A stretch of DNA of 64,000 bases from Nannochloropsis salina CCMP1776 (taxonomy: Eukaryota; Sar; Eustigmatophyceae; Eustigmatales; Monodopsidaceae), in NCBI GenBank assembly GCA_004565275.1, contig SDOX01000011.1, positions 209,881 through 273,880 on the forward strand, written 5' to 3'. Under the pieces are notes generated by a model. The model saw only the letters and a list, made by a program, of their open reading frames with translations, had not been told where the DNA came from and made no database searches. Position numbers and translations under genes: made by a program. Positions 19,771-28,697 of this stretch are shown in pieces (positions within the stretch are counted from its first letter, which is position 1; each line of letters begins with the position of its first letter).

Positions 19771-20633
19771 GTCCTGCAAGACTTCCTTCCAAAACTACCA
19801 AAGCCAATCCCAAACAAGACTAAGCGGCCCTCTCGTTTTTATGGAGAACGATAAGGTATGTCTTGCCGCAGGGATGCCTGTCGTATGATGTACAAGTTGT
19901 TTTAAAAATTGAAAAGACGGGCGAGCGGATTAGGCGAGACATGGCTGCCAGTTTTGTCTGGCGACGTCTGCCCACGAAGAAAAATGCCCAAAAATACGAC
20001 TTCATTTCAATCGTAGCCGTCTGTTCTCCAATTTCAATGCAGAGAGACATAAACTACATCGGTGTGCTTTATTATATCTACGTGAAAGAAGACATAAAAC
20101 GGGGATGAAGTAGTCAGATGAGGTACTACTTAAAATTGATGAATTAATGCTGCCGGGCGGGCTAGCGCGACCAAGCGCACGCAAACACCACCCAAGACTG
20201 GCAAGGACGGCGTCTGTCTTCCCATTGCACGTGTCGATTGCACTTTTCACGTGCAAGCGGTCATGGGCTACACGGTTGCGTGTGGCTCTGACACCCACTG
20301 GGGCGAGACCCAGGGAACGGTCACCACCATCATAGGCTTTGACTTCTGATCCCCTCGGCCTCGTCTCTCATTGCCCTCATTCATGGATTCATGGGCAGGG
20401 AAGTCACACTTTGGCAGTAGATTTGGCAATGGACAAGTGGCCATGCAACGCCAACTTTCGTAAATGCATTCTTTAAATCAACACTGAAAAGAGTACGAAA
20501 AGGCTAATTCTTTCGAGGAACAAATCCGCGATGCCAAGGAAAAGAAATGGTTTCGCAGTAACACAATCTTACACGTATGTAAAAAGCAGTGAAATTGTTA
20601 TTGCCCATTTTTCTTCCCACCACTTATTCTAGC
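19771..20633. other. Intergenic upstream of the lipase
   Basis: About 860 bp between the lipase start and the stop of the next minus-strand gene. Contains only short chance frames; expected to hold the lipase promoter. No repeats or RNA genes recognised. Confidence 0.35.
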
Positions 20634-21695
20634 TTAGTAAGCATTTTTGCCTTTTGAAGCTGATGGCTCAGGTCGGACCTTTTTTGGCCCTGCTTCTAAT
20701 CCTTCGCGCGAGGCGGCTGCGCCTCCTAGTTTTTCCTGAAGCGACTTCCTCACTTTTCTCGAGTGGATCAATGTAGCCGCGATGTAGAACTGAGAATGCC
20801 GTTTCGCCAAGAGCAGTCTCCATGCCGACTCCCACCCGCTGCGATGATGATGCTGCTGTGTTGTTACTTCTTCCCTAGCGGTTTTGTTTGTCTTCGCTGA
20901 CTGATGGCGCCCGGCAGGCGCGGCTACTGAGCTTCTTCCTTTTTGCCGGATCCCGCCTAAGCGTCCGCCACTTCGTTGGAGTTTCCGATCCTCTCCCCTG
21001 CAATTTTTGAAATGAGGCCGTCTTGTCGCCATCATGACGTGGTCACGAGGGGTATGCGTACGCATTCTGCCGCCGAGGTTCCGAGGGCTCCGACGGGTTG
21101 CGCCATCGTGGTAAGAATTTCCTCCAACCTGTGACATGCGTTTTTCTTCTTCACCACGAGCAGATATCCTCCATCGATGGGAATATAAATGTGCTAATAT
21201 CCTCTCTCAGACATTACCGGCAACGTACGAATTTCACCTTTAGGCTGGCCTGGTGCCGGGGCGAGGTGGAGGGGAGGCTGTGCTCGTGAACGATGACAGG
21301 TCCCGGTCCTTCGTGACGGTCCCTGTCGAGGCCGAAAGGGTAGGGCGGCTGGGAGAGAGCGTTGACGAGGTCCTGGTCAAATACCGGCGGCCCCCCTACT
21401 ATCGCGGGCCTTCCCACATCTCCATGGCCTCTGTGGGGGGAGACGCAACAGAGCGAAAAAATGCGACAATAGTCAAAACCTGTACATTGTCTCGAGATAT
21501 CTATTTGATATCCTTCGTACGCTGTAGACAGGTTATTACTTTTTCTTCGTTAATTGTTTTCAAAATTATTTGTATTGAATAGTAAAGGAGGCATGGGGGG
21601 GAGGTTTACTTCCTGCGGCCGAAGGCGCTGACAATTGTAGGCCACGCGATAAAACCGAAGCACAAAATTGCATTACGTGCGGCCAACATCATCAT
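20634..21695 (-). CDS. Unrecognised plastid-targeted protein (three exons)
   Basis: Exon 1 (21695-21610) reads MMMLAARNAILCFGFIAWPT then IVSAFGRR: a signal peptide ending in an SA/F motif, followed by Arg, the classic bipartite plastid presequence. The GTAAAC donor at 21609 pairs with a CCCACAG acceptor ending at 21431. Exon 2 (21430-21238) reads GHGDVGRPAIVGGPPVFDQD and on to QASLK. A GTGAAA donor at 21237 and a TGTCACAG acceptor ending at 21129 lead to exon 3 (21128-20634), ending SASKGKNAY. Phases close exactly (86+193+495 nt, 257 residues). The mature part is basic, rich in Arg, Gly, Ser and His, with a helical stretch AWRLLLAKRHSQFYIAATLI near residue 195. No known domain recognised. The splice model is read from sequence; no transcript support is available. 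Confidence 0.62.
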
Positions 21696-22015
21696 CTCTT
21701 TGCGATTTTAATTATATGAGCCATAGACGGCTTGGTTGTATTTCGGGACTGCAGGGGGAGACATTGCTACCATTTTGGGCCCATTCCAAGACTCCCGCTC
21801 GCTCCCGGCGAGAAAAGTCAGACACAAGAAAAGAACAGGAAGGCAGGTAAGCAGGGGATAAGTGGGCGATAAAGGTGTGCAACTGTTTGCATGGCAAACA
21901 GGGTCAAGATGCTAAGTGTGCTGTTTTGTACCGTGAATAGGAAGTGAATCGCTTACAAAAGTCTCTCATTGCCCCAATAAGGCATAGCTAAAAGTATCTG
22001 ATCCCCGCATAGAAT
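21696..22015. promoter_or_regulatory. Divergent intergenic region
   Basis: About 320 bp between two divergent starts; likely promoters for both. No motif singled out. Confidence 0.3.
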
Positions 22016-23260
22016 ATGACGCCCAACTCGGCCTTCCAAAACTTACGCGACACGGCAACCAACATCGTGAGCGCTCAGAAGGACATGCAGGCATCAGAGA
22101 GGACCAGCATCGTCCGTGTCGACCACGAGGCAGTGGGAAGATTAGCGGCTCAATTTTCCTTGAGTGAGATCCATGAGAAAGTTGCACGAGTTGGGCTGCC
22201 GCTAAAATTTGCAAGACCTTTGGATGAATTAAATTTTCATGCCATGTTATCATTGTTAAGCTTTGGGGGGGCGTATGAGGGCGATTCCATGAGTCAATCG
22301 GGCCTTCTGAGCGAATCGGCGCGGGATACGGTACTCTTCGGCTTGATCGGTTTGCATTTAAGCAAGACAGATCTACGGGCTGGCTTTCTCATGACAGTCA
22401 CCCGCTCGGACGTGGCAAGTTACTTCGGAATCGAGCCCATGGAAAACGTGCCCCATGATAGCATGCCTGCCATTCGTGTCGAGCGTCCAGGTCCTTTAAG
22501 TCGATTGGTCGACGAGCTGGTCACGTCTATGAACACTGTAGGCGCACGACTGAAGGAACTCGGTGAGCCGGACCTCGCGCACTTCCTCTTGGCTGCCATG
22601 CGGGGGGAGGAAGTCCCGACGGTGGCCAGACTGGTGACCGCTTTGGATGCTGCTTTTCCCTCTACCTTCGGTGCGCCTTTGCCGTGTCCTGGGTCCAGGA
22701 CTGAGACGGGGTTTCATTGCCGCAAGAAGTCTTTGATGCTGGCAGGAGAGCTTTACCATCGCCTGCGACACAGCTTTGCTGAATTCGACTTCCAAGATTT
22801 CTCACGGGCACCGGGCTATGCGACCCCCGCCCTCATCACGTTCTTGGTCTCTCGAGGTGTCCTCTGCCCCATGGAGGACGACGGGGGGGATGAACAAGCC
22901 CACGCGGCCGCAGTCGCTCGGCTACTAGAGAATCCTGACAACGTGGCACCTTTGACGGCCGGGACCATGGTGGCGATGGATGAGCTAGCCGTCAGGATGG
23001 CGGAGGCAGCGACAGAGGGAGAGGTGGAGGGCAGCCATGCCTCCTCGACGGAGAAGGCGGTGGTCCCCTTGGACCTCAGCTATTTCCTTGACGAAATGTG
23101 GTCCAAGCAGAAGAGTGAAAGACGGCGTCGGAAAACAGAACCTGCTGGAAATGGGGAGCAATCATGTGCTGCAGCGGAGCCTGCCACGGGGCCGTTGCAT
23201 GCTGAGATGGCACCAGCCGGGCCCTCCTTTGTTCCTCCGCGCGGTCAGACAGTCATGTAG
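22016..23260 (+). CDS. Conserved-looking protein of unknown function
   Basis: 414 residues, soluble, no signal or membrane segment. The N-terminal half has the distinctive block GLPLKFARPLDELNFHAMLSLLSFGGAY, then RDTVLFGLIGLHLSK. Later come LAGELYHRLRHSFAEFDFQD and YATPALITFLVSRGVL. I have a memory of uncharacterised fungal proteins with an ELNFLALLALLNFGSGY block like the first, but cannot name the family. The second half vaguely recalls the VP..LR.LGVL ending of queuosine-salvage (DUF2419) proteins; this is too weak to use. The C-terminus is charged and disordered (KSERRRRKTEP). Start at the first ATG. Real coding is very likely, function unknown. Confidence 0.7.
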   Translation: MTPNSAFQNLRDTATNIVSAQKDMQASERTSIVRVDHEAVGRLAAQFSLSEIHEKVARVGLPLKFARPLDELNFHAMLSLLSFGGAYEGDSMSQSGLLSESARDTVLFGLIGLHLSKTDLRAGFLMTVTRSDVASYFGIEPMENVPHDSMPAIRVERPGPLSRLVDELVTSMNTVGARLKELGEPDLAHFLLAAMRGEEVPTVARLVTALDAAFPSTFGAPLPCPGSRTETGFHCRKKSLMLAGELYHRLRHSFAEFDFQDFSRAPGYATPALITFLVSRGVLCPMEDDGGDEQAHAAAVARLLENPDNVAPLTAGTMVAMDELAVRMAEAATEGEVEGSHASSTEKAVVPLDLSYFLDEMWSKQKSERRRRKTEPAGNGEQSCAAAEPATGPLHAEMAPAGPSFVPPRGQTVM

Positions 23261-23596
23261 AGCCAGGCTATTATGATTTGTGGTGATCTCACATTTGACA
23301 AGTAGAGATAAAAAGCATTCAAAACGAAAGGTAAAGGACCGGTTTTGAAACGCGTAATACCAAAAGCAAGCATGTCGCTTATTTTGGGTTTCTAGGGGGC
23401 GAAAATTATCTCAAGCTATTTCTCGTATCCAGTATACAACTCACCTTCCAACCTGCGCTGTACAATTTTGTTGTGACCTCTAATCAAGCGCCATTTCCAA
23501 GATTTCAAAAATGATTAACTGACCAAGAGAGCCACTCCTGTGTACAGATCAACAGTCCCTTTGTCCTACTGCGTGCGTTGTCCCCCGATCAGCTTA
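23261..23596. other. Convergent 3' region
   Basis: About 335 bp, AT-rich, between two facing stops; both 3' UTRs. Nothing else recognised. Confidence 0.4.
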
Positions 23597-25000
23597 TTAG
23601 CTTGTCTCCTTGAGCACCTTTAAGTGCTTTTTCTTTTTCGGAGGTACAAATTTGATTCCACCAAAGGCTTTTTGCGCGACTGCCACGGACATGGTCGGGC
23701 GGTATTTTATCAGTTTTCGAATGCGTTCGGTATTCCCTACTGCGGGCTTGCCTTTCCAGATCTCCTTTTCAATCGCAGCCGCGTCCCCAAGCTTCTCTTC
23801 GATATTCTGCATCCGTCGCTTTTTGGAGTCGTGCTCATGCGCCAATGCTAATGCTCTTTTGCCGATACACTGCTGTCGGTGCATTTCGTATTCCCGTGCG
23901 AAGATGTAGACATCCATCCAGGTTTGCACACTTACCGCCCGTGCTCCTAGTGCGACCGAACCCATAAAGGCTTTCTCGCCCCTGACACCTTTGCTATCGG
24001 TCCGACTCTCCTCGCGCACCACGGTCTTCCATTTCCGCCGAAGCCGTCTGGCTGCCTGAACGACCTCCTCCATTGCTTGTCCTTCGCCGACAGAGCCTCC
24101 TCCTGCCCCATTATCCACTTTCGCGCTTGGCACTAATTTGGCAACCTGTTTTACGACCTGGCAGACCCCATTTGCATCTTTCAAGAGCTGCACAGACACT
24201 GGAATATCTCTCAACTCTTGTAAGACACGTAAAGCGGCCACATGGTCTCCGTCTCCATCTTTTTGTTGCATCCTAGGCATTCTCGTGGTGGCGCTGCAAG
24301 AGCTTCCGCCTTCGCTCGACGTTTTATGTCCATTTCTTTGTCCTTCGATGTCTAAAGATTCATCGTTTTGTATATTTCTTTCGTGAAGACGGCCAGACAA
24401 ACCTTCACCGCTGCTGATATGCCCCTCGAGCTTCGTAATTCTGCCTTTCTTGCTAACTGGAAGGCATGTGGTATCCCCGTTCTTTTGCGTCTGACCACAT
24501 GCCTGGCCCTGAAAGCTAGCTGTTTTCATGCGGTCCATTCGTCCGCACACCTCCTCCTTTAGTGCATCCCCTGGCACTAGGCCATTCATTTCTGCCGTTG
24601 CTGAGTAGTTACTCAAAAACACCGCATGTCGCACAACATTGTGGACGAGTGATGAATAGGGCACAGCAATTGGTGTAGTAGGGCTGAGCGTAGCTTCGCA
24701 TATCGTCTTCCAGAATGCTTCGTCGACTTCAGGAACCTGTAGACATGGCAAATTTTTCACCACTCCAAGCATGGTGTCTGCTAAATTTACCCACGCAATC
24801 GACTGGCACCCTCGCAATATCTGCATGAAGAGATCCACAGGAATGACCCAATTTCGATATCGTTGGAGTGTTAAAACGTCGAAATGTCGGGTTATTGTTT
24901 TCACGCAAGATTCCCGCAGTCCAGCAGGCTCATGACATGGTTGGGGATGTAACGTTGCTTCCTCCGGCTGTTCTTGGAGTGCTTCTCTCTTCTCGTTCAT
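23597..25000 (-). CDS. TFIIS N-terminal-domain (LW domain) nuclear protein
   Basis: 467 residues. The recognisable part lies at about residues 258-345: VAALRVLQELRDIPVSVQLL, then GVCQVVKQVAKL, ending in VVQAARRLRRKWKTVV. This is the helical bundle found at the N-terminus of TFIIS, elongin A, Med26, IWS1 and PNUTS, which docks onto transcription elongation or Mediator factors. Upstream residues (about 30-130) form another helical region (FDVLTLQRYRNWVIPVDLFM; EAFWKTICEA). The end carries a basic cluster VPPKKKKHLKVLK that could be a nuclear localisation signal. No zinc ribbon follows, so it is not TFIIS itself. A Ser/Gly/Lys-rich linker sits between. Start at the ATG at 25000. Role in RNA polymerase II transcription is inferred from the domain. 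Confidence 0.72.
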   Translation of the reverse strand: MNEKREALQEQPEEATLHPQPCHEPAGLRESCVKTITRHFDVLTLQRYRNWVIPVDLFMQILRGCQSIAWVNLADTMLGVVKNLPCLQVPEVDEAFWKTICEATLSPTTPIAVPYSSLVHNVVRHAVFLSNYSATAEMNGLVPGDALKEEVCGRMDRMKTASFQGQACGQTQKNGDTTCLPVSKKGRITKLEGHISSGEGLSGRLHERNIQNDESLDIEGQRNGHKTSSEGGSSCSATTRMPRMQQKDGDGDHVAALRVLQELRDIPVSVQLLKDANGVCQVVKQVAKLVPSAKVDNGAGGGSVGEGQAMEEVVQAARRLRRKWKTVVREESRTDSKGVRGEKAFMGSVALGARAVSVQTWMDVYIFAREYEMHRQQCIGKRALALAHEHDSKKRRMQNIEEKLGDAAAIEKEIWKGKPAVGNTERIRKLIKYRPTMSVAVAQKAFGGIKFVPPKKKKHLKVLKETS

Positions 25001-25006
25001 TTATTT

Positions 25007-25672
25007 ATGAGTGATGGAGCACCGACAAGCGTATTCAATTGTCGGCCTCCTTGGGAATATGCGGGTATCAACACTGCAAAGCGTATTGTATTGTATTTTC
25101 GAGTGAGAGTGGAAATGCCGGAAGCACGTAAACATGTAACATACCAGAGTGACTGGATTCCATGGAGCCGTGGTAGGGCGACCAACACGTATGTCTTCGG
25201 AAAAAGATTACGCAATGTCAGTGAAGCGGAATTAGCACAAGCTGATCGTAGATCGAATTTTTCGACAAGAGAGAGCAAACAAAAGGGGTGCAACCACCAC
25301 AAAGCTAATGCGAATCAAGAAGAAGCATTCCTTTTTTTTCAAAAATCGGTTAAACCCAAACCTGAGCATCAAGCAAGAAGAGTAGTTGCTTTCGTTGACT
25401 TTTTACTTTTAACGAAGCGGACGGCCGTCAAATTAGCAATTCATCGACCTTTTCTGATATTATTCCGTCCTCTATTTGACTTTCACAAGATGAGGCTCCC
25501 TCGAAAGAGAGTCAAACCTTTCCATAAAGTGATTCTTTGTTGCGGAGGCGAAGCACCACCATCAGTACTCTGTGAAGAAGGCTTCAAATGGTTGTCGAAG
25601 CTTATGAAATCTGCGCGAGTATATGCGGGAACTCCTTCCCATAACACATACTCTTTATGCTTAAGACTTTGA
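25007..25672 (+). CDS. Doubtful ORF in AT-rich intergenic DNA
   Basis: An open frame of 221 codons from the ATG at 25007 to a stop at 25672, lying almost wholly between two minus-strand genes. The predicted protein is basic (RKHVTYQSDWIPWSRGR; MRLPRKRVKPFHKVILC) and matches nothing I know. The length is unusual for chance in AT-rich DNA, which argues for coding. Against it, the ATG lies only 6 bp from the divergent ATG at 25000, leaving no room for promoters. A later start or an unspliced untranslated region is possible. Confidence 0.22.
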   Translation: MSDGAPTSVFNCRPPWEYAGINTAKRIVLYFRVRVEMPEARKHVTYQSDWIPWSRGRATNTYVFGKRLRNVSEAELAQADRRSNFSTRESKQKGCNHHKANANQEEAFLFFQKSVKPKPEHQARRVVAFVDFLLLTKRTAVKLAIHRPFLILFRPLFDFHKMRLPRKRVKPFHKVILCCGGEAPPSVLCEEGFKWLSKLMKSARVYAGTPSHNTYSLCLRL

Positions 25673-25722
25673 GCCGCGCCAAAATGAAAATGCACGTGTC
25701 GACAAAAGTGAACTCGATTGTG

Positions 25723-27732
25723 TTACACGTTCCAACCGCAGGAACGAAGTTCCTCAAGCATTTTCAGCTTGACGGGCTTTAGATCTTTCCACAAAGATGT
25801 GCTTTGCACAAGCTTCCTAGTTGAATTATTCTTGTTTGACGCCGCGTCTTCCATGAAATTGACATCGGCCATGATAATGCGGCGGACTCGCCAGCCCAGT
25901 TGATGGACGACGTAAGACAGCCAAAGATCCTCCACTTTCCGATATATCTCAGGTACCTGTCTCATGCATAGATAAAGCATTTGAACGTGAAAGTAGTGTT
26001 GAAAGTGTGCTATGACTCTAATCACACACAAAAAAAGTGGGTCACTCTTCCTACACACCTTGTCCAGCAGGAAGAAGTAAAATCGAGCAATGTCAGCATC
26101 AATTACCGCAAGCCCCGTCCCGGCGTAATGGAATTTGATTACGTCGCTGTGTTTTCCGGCTTTGAGATCCGGTGGACTCAGTCGAGAAGAATAGTAATCC
26201 TTGTCTGGTCCCTTGAAATGCCTCCCCCACCAACTGTTGTATTCTTGGGGCCTCGCCTCCGCGACAAGGTCTCTTAGACCATGCGGAACTGGCAGCTGGA
26301 TGTCGTCATCAAGCAGGACAAAATAGTCCACACCGAACTCCTTAATCGCATCCTGCATCATATGAAACCGCGCAAAACCACCTGGATTGTCCCTGAAAGT
26401 TCGAATACGATACCCAGCCAAGCTTTTGATGCCGTTCAGGATGGACTGGATTGTTGTTGCCTGCTCGTCGTTCCCATTGTTACATATATGAATGTAAATG
26501 GGCCGCATCCCTACATCTTGTTTTTCTATATTCGTTCTAAGGACTTCGAATAATATTGAAACTCGTTTATAGGCGCAGCTCACAATGTGGATGGGCTCTA
26601 GCAACGCTTTAGGCTCTGCATGCAATCCTTGAATGTACTTTAAATCCTTATCCTTGATCCCCTTGTCTAGGTAGACGGTTGAGTTTCCCGTCATGCGGTA
26701 GTAAACATGTGGCTGCTCGCCGTCCATGAAGGCGACTTTTTCGTCACCGGAAAGTTCGAGCGCCTTGTAGACCATCTGGCGATCGGTATATTTCAGCAGC
26801 CATCGTTCCGATCGCGGATCCCGGAAATCCGTCTCATTGAAGTAGTCCAGTAGAAATGCGCGATACACTCGAGGATGACAATAGGACCATGGGCCTGTTC
26901 GTACACTAGATGTTTTGTTTTTGGCATTATAGACAATTGAGGGGGGAGGGCCACATTGCTCCTCGTAATACCCTCGAATGCGACCGTAAGCGAACCAAGG
27001 CTTTTTCCTCCGAAATGTGGAGGCCACCTCATCCAGTACATTTCTGTGAAAGAATTTATCGTCAGCATCTATGAAAAGGACCAGGTCCATAGGTCTTGCC
27101 ATTTGACGTATGGCATGTATAAGTTTTAGCTTGGCATGGGAAGGGCCTTTCCTCTCGTTGCCGCGCAAGAGCACAATATTGTAGGGAAAAGAGGGCGCTA
27201 GAGACGCAACCTTGTCTGCACTTCCATCTGGAGAGGCATCATCATAAATTACAACAGTAACTTCAGAATAGTCTTGACTTTCGATGTTTCTTAGAAAGTC
27301 TACAATGTAAGCCGCAGAATTGAAAAGGGGGGCTGCGACATAGATATGATGTTTGGGTGCGGCGACAATTTCCTCTTCCGAGATGCAAGCAGATAAAGAA
27401 AGTCCTGATGTCGCGTTCGAAGCCTCGACTTCCGTCGCTTCTTTGGTTTCGCTTGTCACTTCAGTTTTGCTCCCACTGCTTACAGAAGCCATTCTTTGCG
27501 TTCTCGGATGCATTCCTCGAAGACTTTCGACCGGTTCTATTGATTGCGGAATGTAGACAATTTGACGTCTATCCTCTTGATAGGTTATACTATTTGTGTA
27601 CGTGCATACGACAAAGAAAGCCACCAAGACGACATTGAGTGCCAGAACATTTAGTCGCCGCATCCGTTGCAAAGAATGAGTTATATTCTGTGATGCAGCT
27701 TTCGACGGCCATGCTATTGATCTACCCCTCAT
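25723..27732 (-). CDS. Tandem GT2-type glycosyltransferase, type II membrane protein (intron inside the frame)
   Basis: One membrane anchor near the N-terminus (LNVLALNVVLVAFFVVCTYT, about residues 28-47), then two GT-A domains. The first (about 128-350) has HIYVAAPLFNSAAYIVDFLR, VVIYDDASPDGS and the metal motif LFIDADD. The second (about 380-600) has IHIVSCAYKRVSILFEVLR, IHICNNGND and LLDDDIQ. This implies a Golgi enzyme transferring sugars from nucleotide donors; double-domain forms suggest a polymerase or two linkages. A GTGTGT donor at 26058 and a GAGACAG acceptor ending at 25957 mark a 102-nt stopless intron. Removing its 34 codons (CRKSDPLFLCVIRV and neighbours) joins FYFFLLDK directly to VPEIYRKVEDLWLSYV, which reads naturally, so the mature protein is probably 635 residues. 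Substrate unknown. Confidence 0.78.
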   Translation of the reverse strand: MRGRSIAWPSKAASQNITHSLQRMRRLNVLALNVVLVAFFVVCTYTNSITYQEDRRQIVYIPQSIEPVESLRGMHPRTQRMASVSSGSKTEVTSETKEATEVEASNATSGLSLSACISEEEIVAAPKHHIYVAAPLFNSAAYIVDFLRNIESQDYSEVTVVIYDDASPDGSADKVASLAPSFPYNIVLLRGNERKGPSHAKLKLIHAIRQMARPMDLVLFIDADDKFFHRNVLDEVASTFRRKKPWFAYGRIRGYYEEQCGPPPSIVYNAKNKTSSVRTGPWSYCHPRVYRAFLLDYFNETDFRDPRSERWLLKYTDRQMVYKALELSGDEKVAFMDGEQPHVYYRMTGNSTVYLDKGIKDKDLKYIQGLHAEPKALLEPIHIVSCAYKRVSILFEVLRTNIEKQDVGMRPIYIHICNNGNDEQATTIQSILNGIKSLAGYRIRTFRDNPGGFARFHMMQDAIKEFGVDYFVLLDDDIQLPVPHGLRDLVAEARPQEYNSWWGRHFKGPDKDYYSSRLSPPDLKAGKHSDVIKFHYAGTGLAVIDADIARFYFFLLDKVCRKSDPLFLCVIRVIAHFQHYFHVQMLYLCMRQVPEIYRKVEDLWLSYVVHQLGWRVRRIIMADVNFMEDAASNKNNSTRKLVQSTSLWKDLKPVKLKMLEELRSCGWNV

Positions 27733-28697
27733 ATTAGTATTTCTGCAAGTTACGTCCTTTGAAGGAGTCTCCTATGTTTATTTGCGTATGAGTCGAGAGA
27801 GACCATAGATTAACCGCAACATCTCCTGCAATTAAGGAATAATGCTCCAGACGATGTAGCAATTTTTCAGGACGGTTTTTTCGGAATTCAAGGTCCCAGA
27901 CAAAAGGCACAATATAGAATAAAAACGAGAAAAAGTTCCTGAGTGCTTTATCGTCTATCTATCCATTTGTTCGTGTGATTACAAGCGATTATTTCGCTTT
28001 CACAGACAATGCCACGCGTTTCTTAAGTCAACTCAGGCAAGTGCAGGGTGTCACACCAGCCAACTACTTCACTGCATTTTAATAACATCAATGCATATCA
28101 AAATATAAAATCCAAAGATAAATCTATATGAATGTATCGCGTGCTGAAGGAGTCGATAAAATCCAGCAAAAGCAGGAATGAATGCTTGTCCTGCGTAACG
28201 GTTTAGCCGTCGTTTGCAGCCGTTGGAGAGCTGACGCAAAATGTTTACTTTACTCTTCCGAATATATCACGAGGTGTGCTTTATATGGGGAAAGTTGTTC
28301 ATAGTAGAATCATGCGCTACGCAGCCCTTATGCTTTTACCACAGTCTCAAAGCTGATTACGCAGTCACATGCACTCCAACGGTGACCGAGGGCTCTATAC
28401 CACTGGGGTGCCGGGGCAGTTGCGCACGAATATGCGCATGCACTACCGAAATTTAAATGCCGATTTGTCCATATCGAAGCTTGAATGTATGTCTCGACGT
28501 ACTACGAATAAAAATTCATATTCTCTGTAATCCAAGAGTGTCTGATCGGTGTTGTCTTTTTGTGTGTTCTTTTCAACATTTGAACTCAATGTTCAACCTT
28601 TCCATAGTACTGGACTTAGACGTCATGTATCTCTATTAATCCTCGTAATGCTATCGTCGGTCACAGGCTGTTCGATTTTGCGATCAGCAACCAAATA
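27733..28697. promoter_or_regulatory. Long divergent intergenic region GT2 / JmjC genes
   Basis: About 965 bp of AT-rich DNA between two divergent starts, the second longest gap in the window. Short frames only (71 codons or less). Expected to hold both promoters and 5' UTR introns. No RNA gene or repeat recognised. Confidence 0.35.

Noticed and set aside
20002-20298. Minus-strand 98-codon frame between lipase and plastid gene
   Set aside because: Short, no homology, no neighbouring splice sites in phase; treated as promoter DNA.
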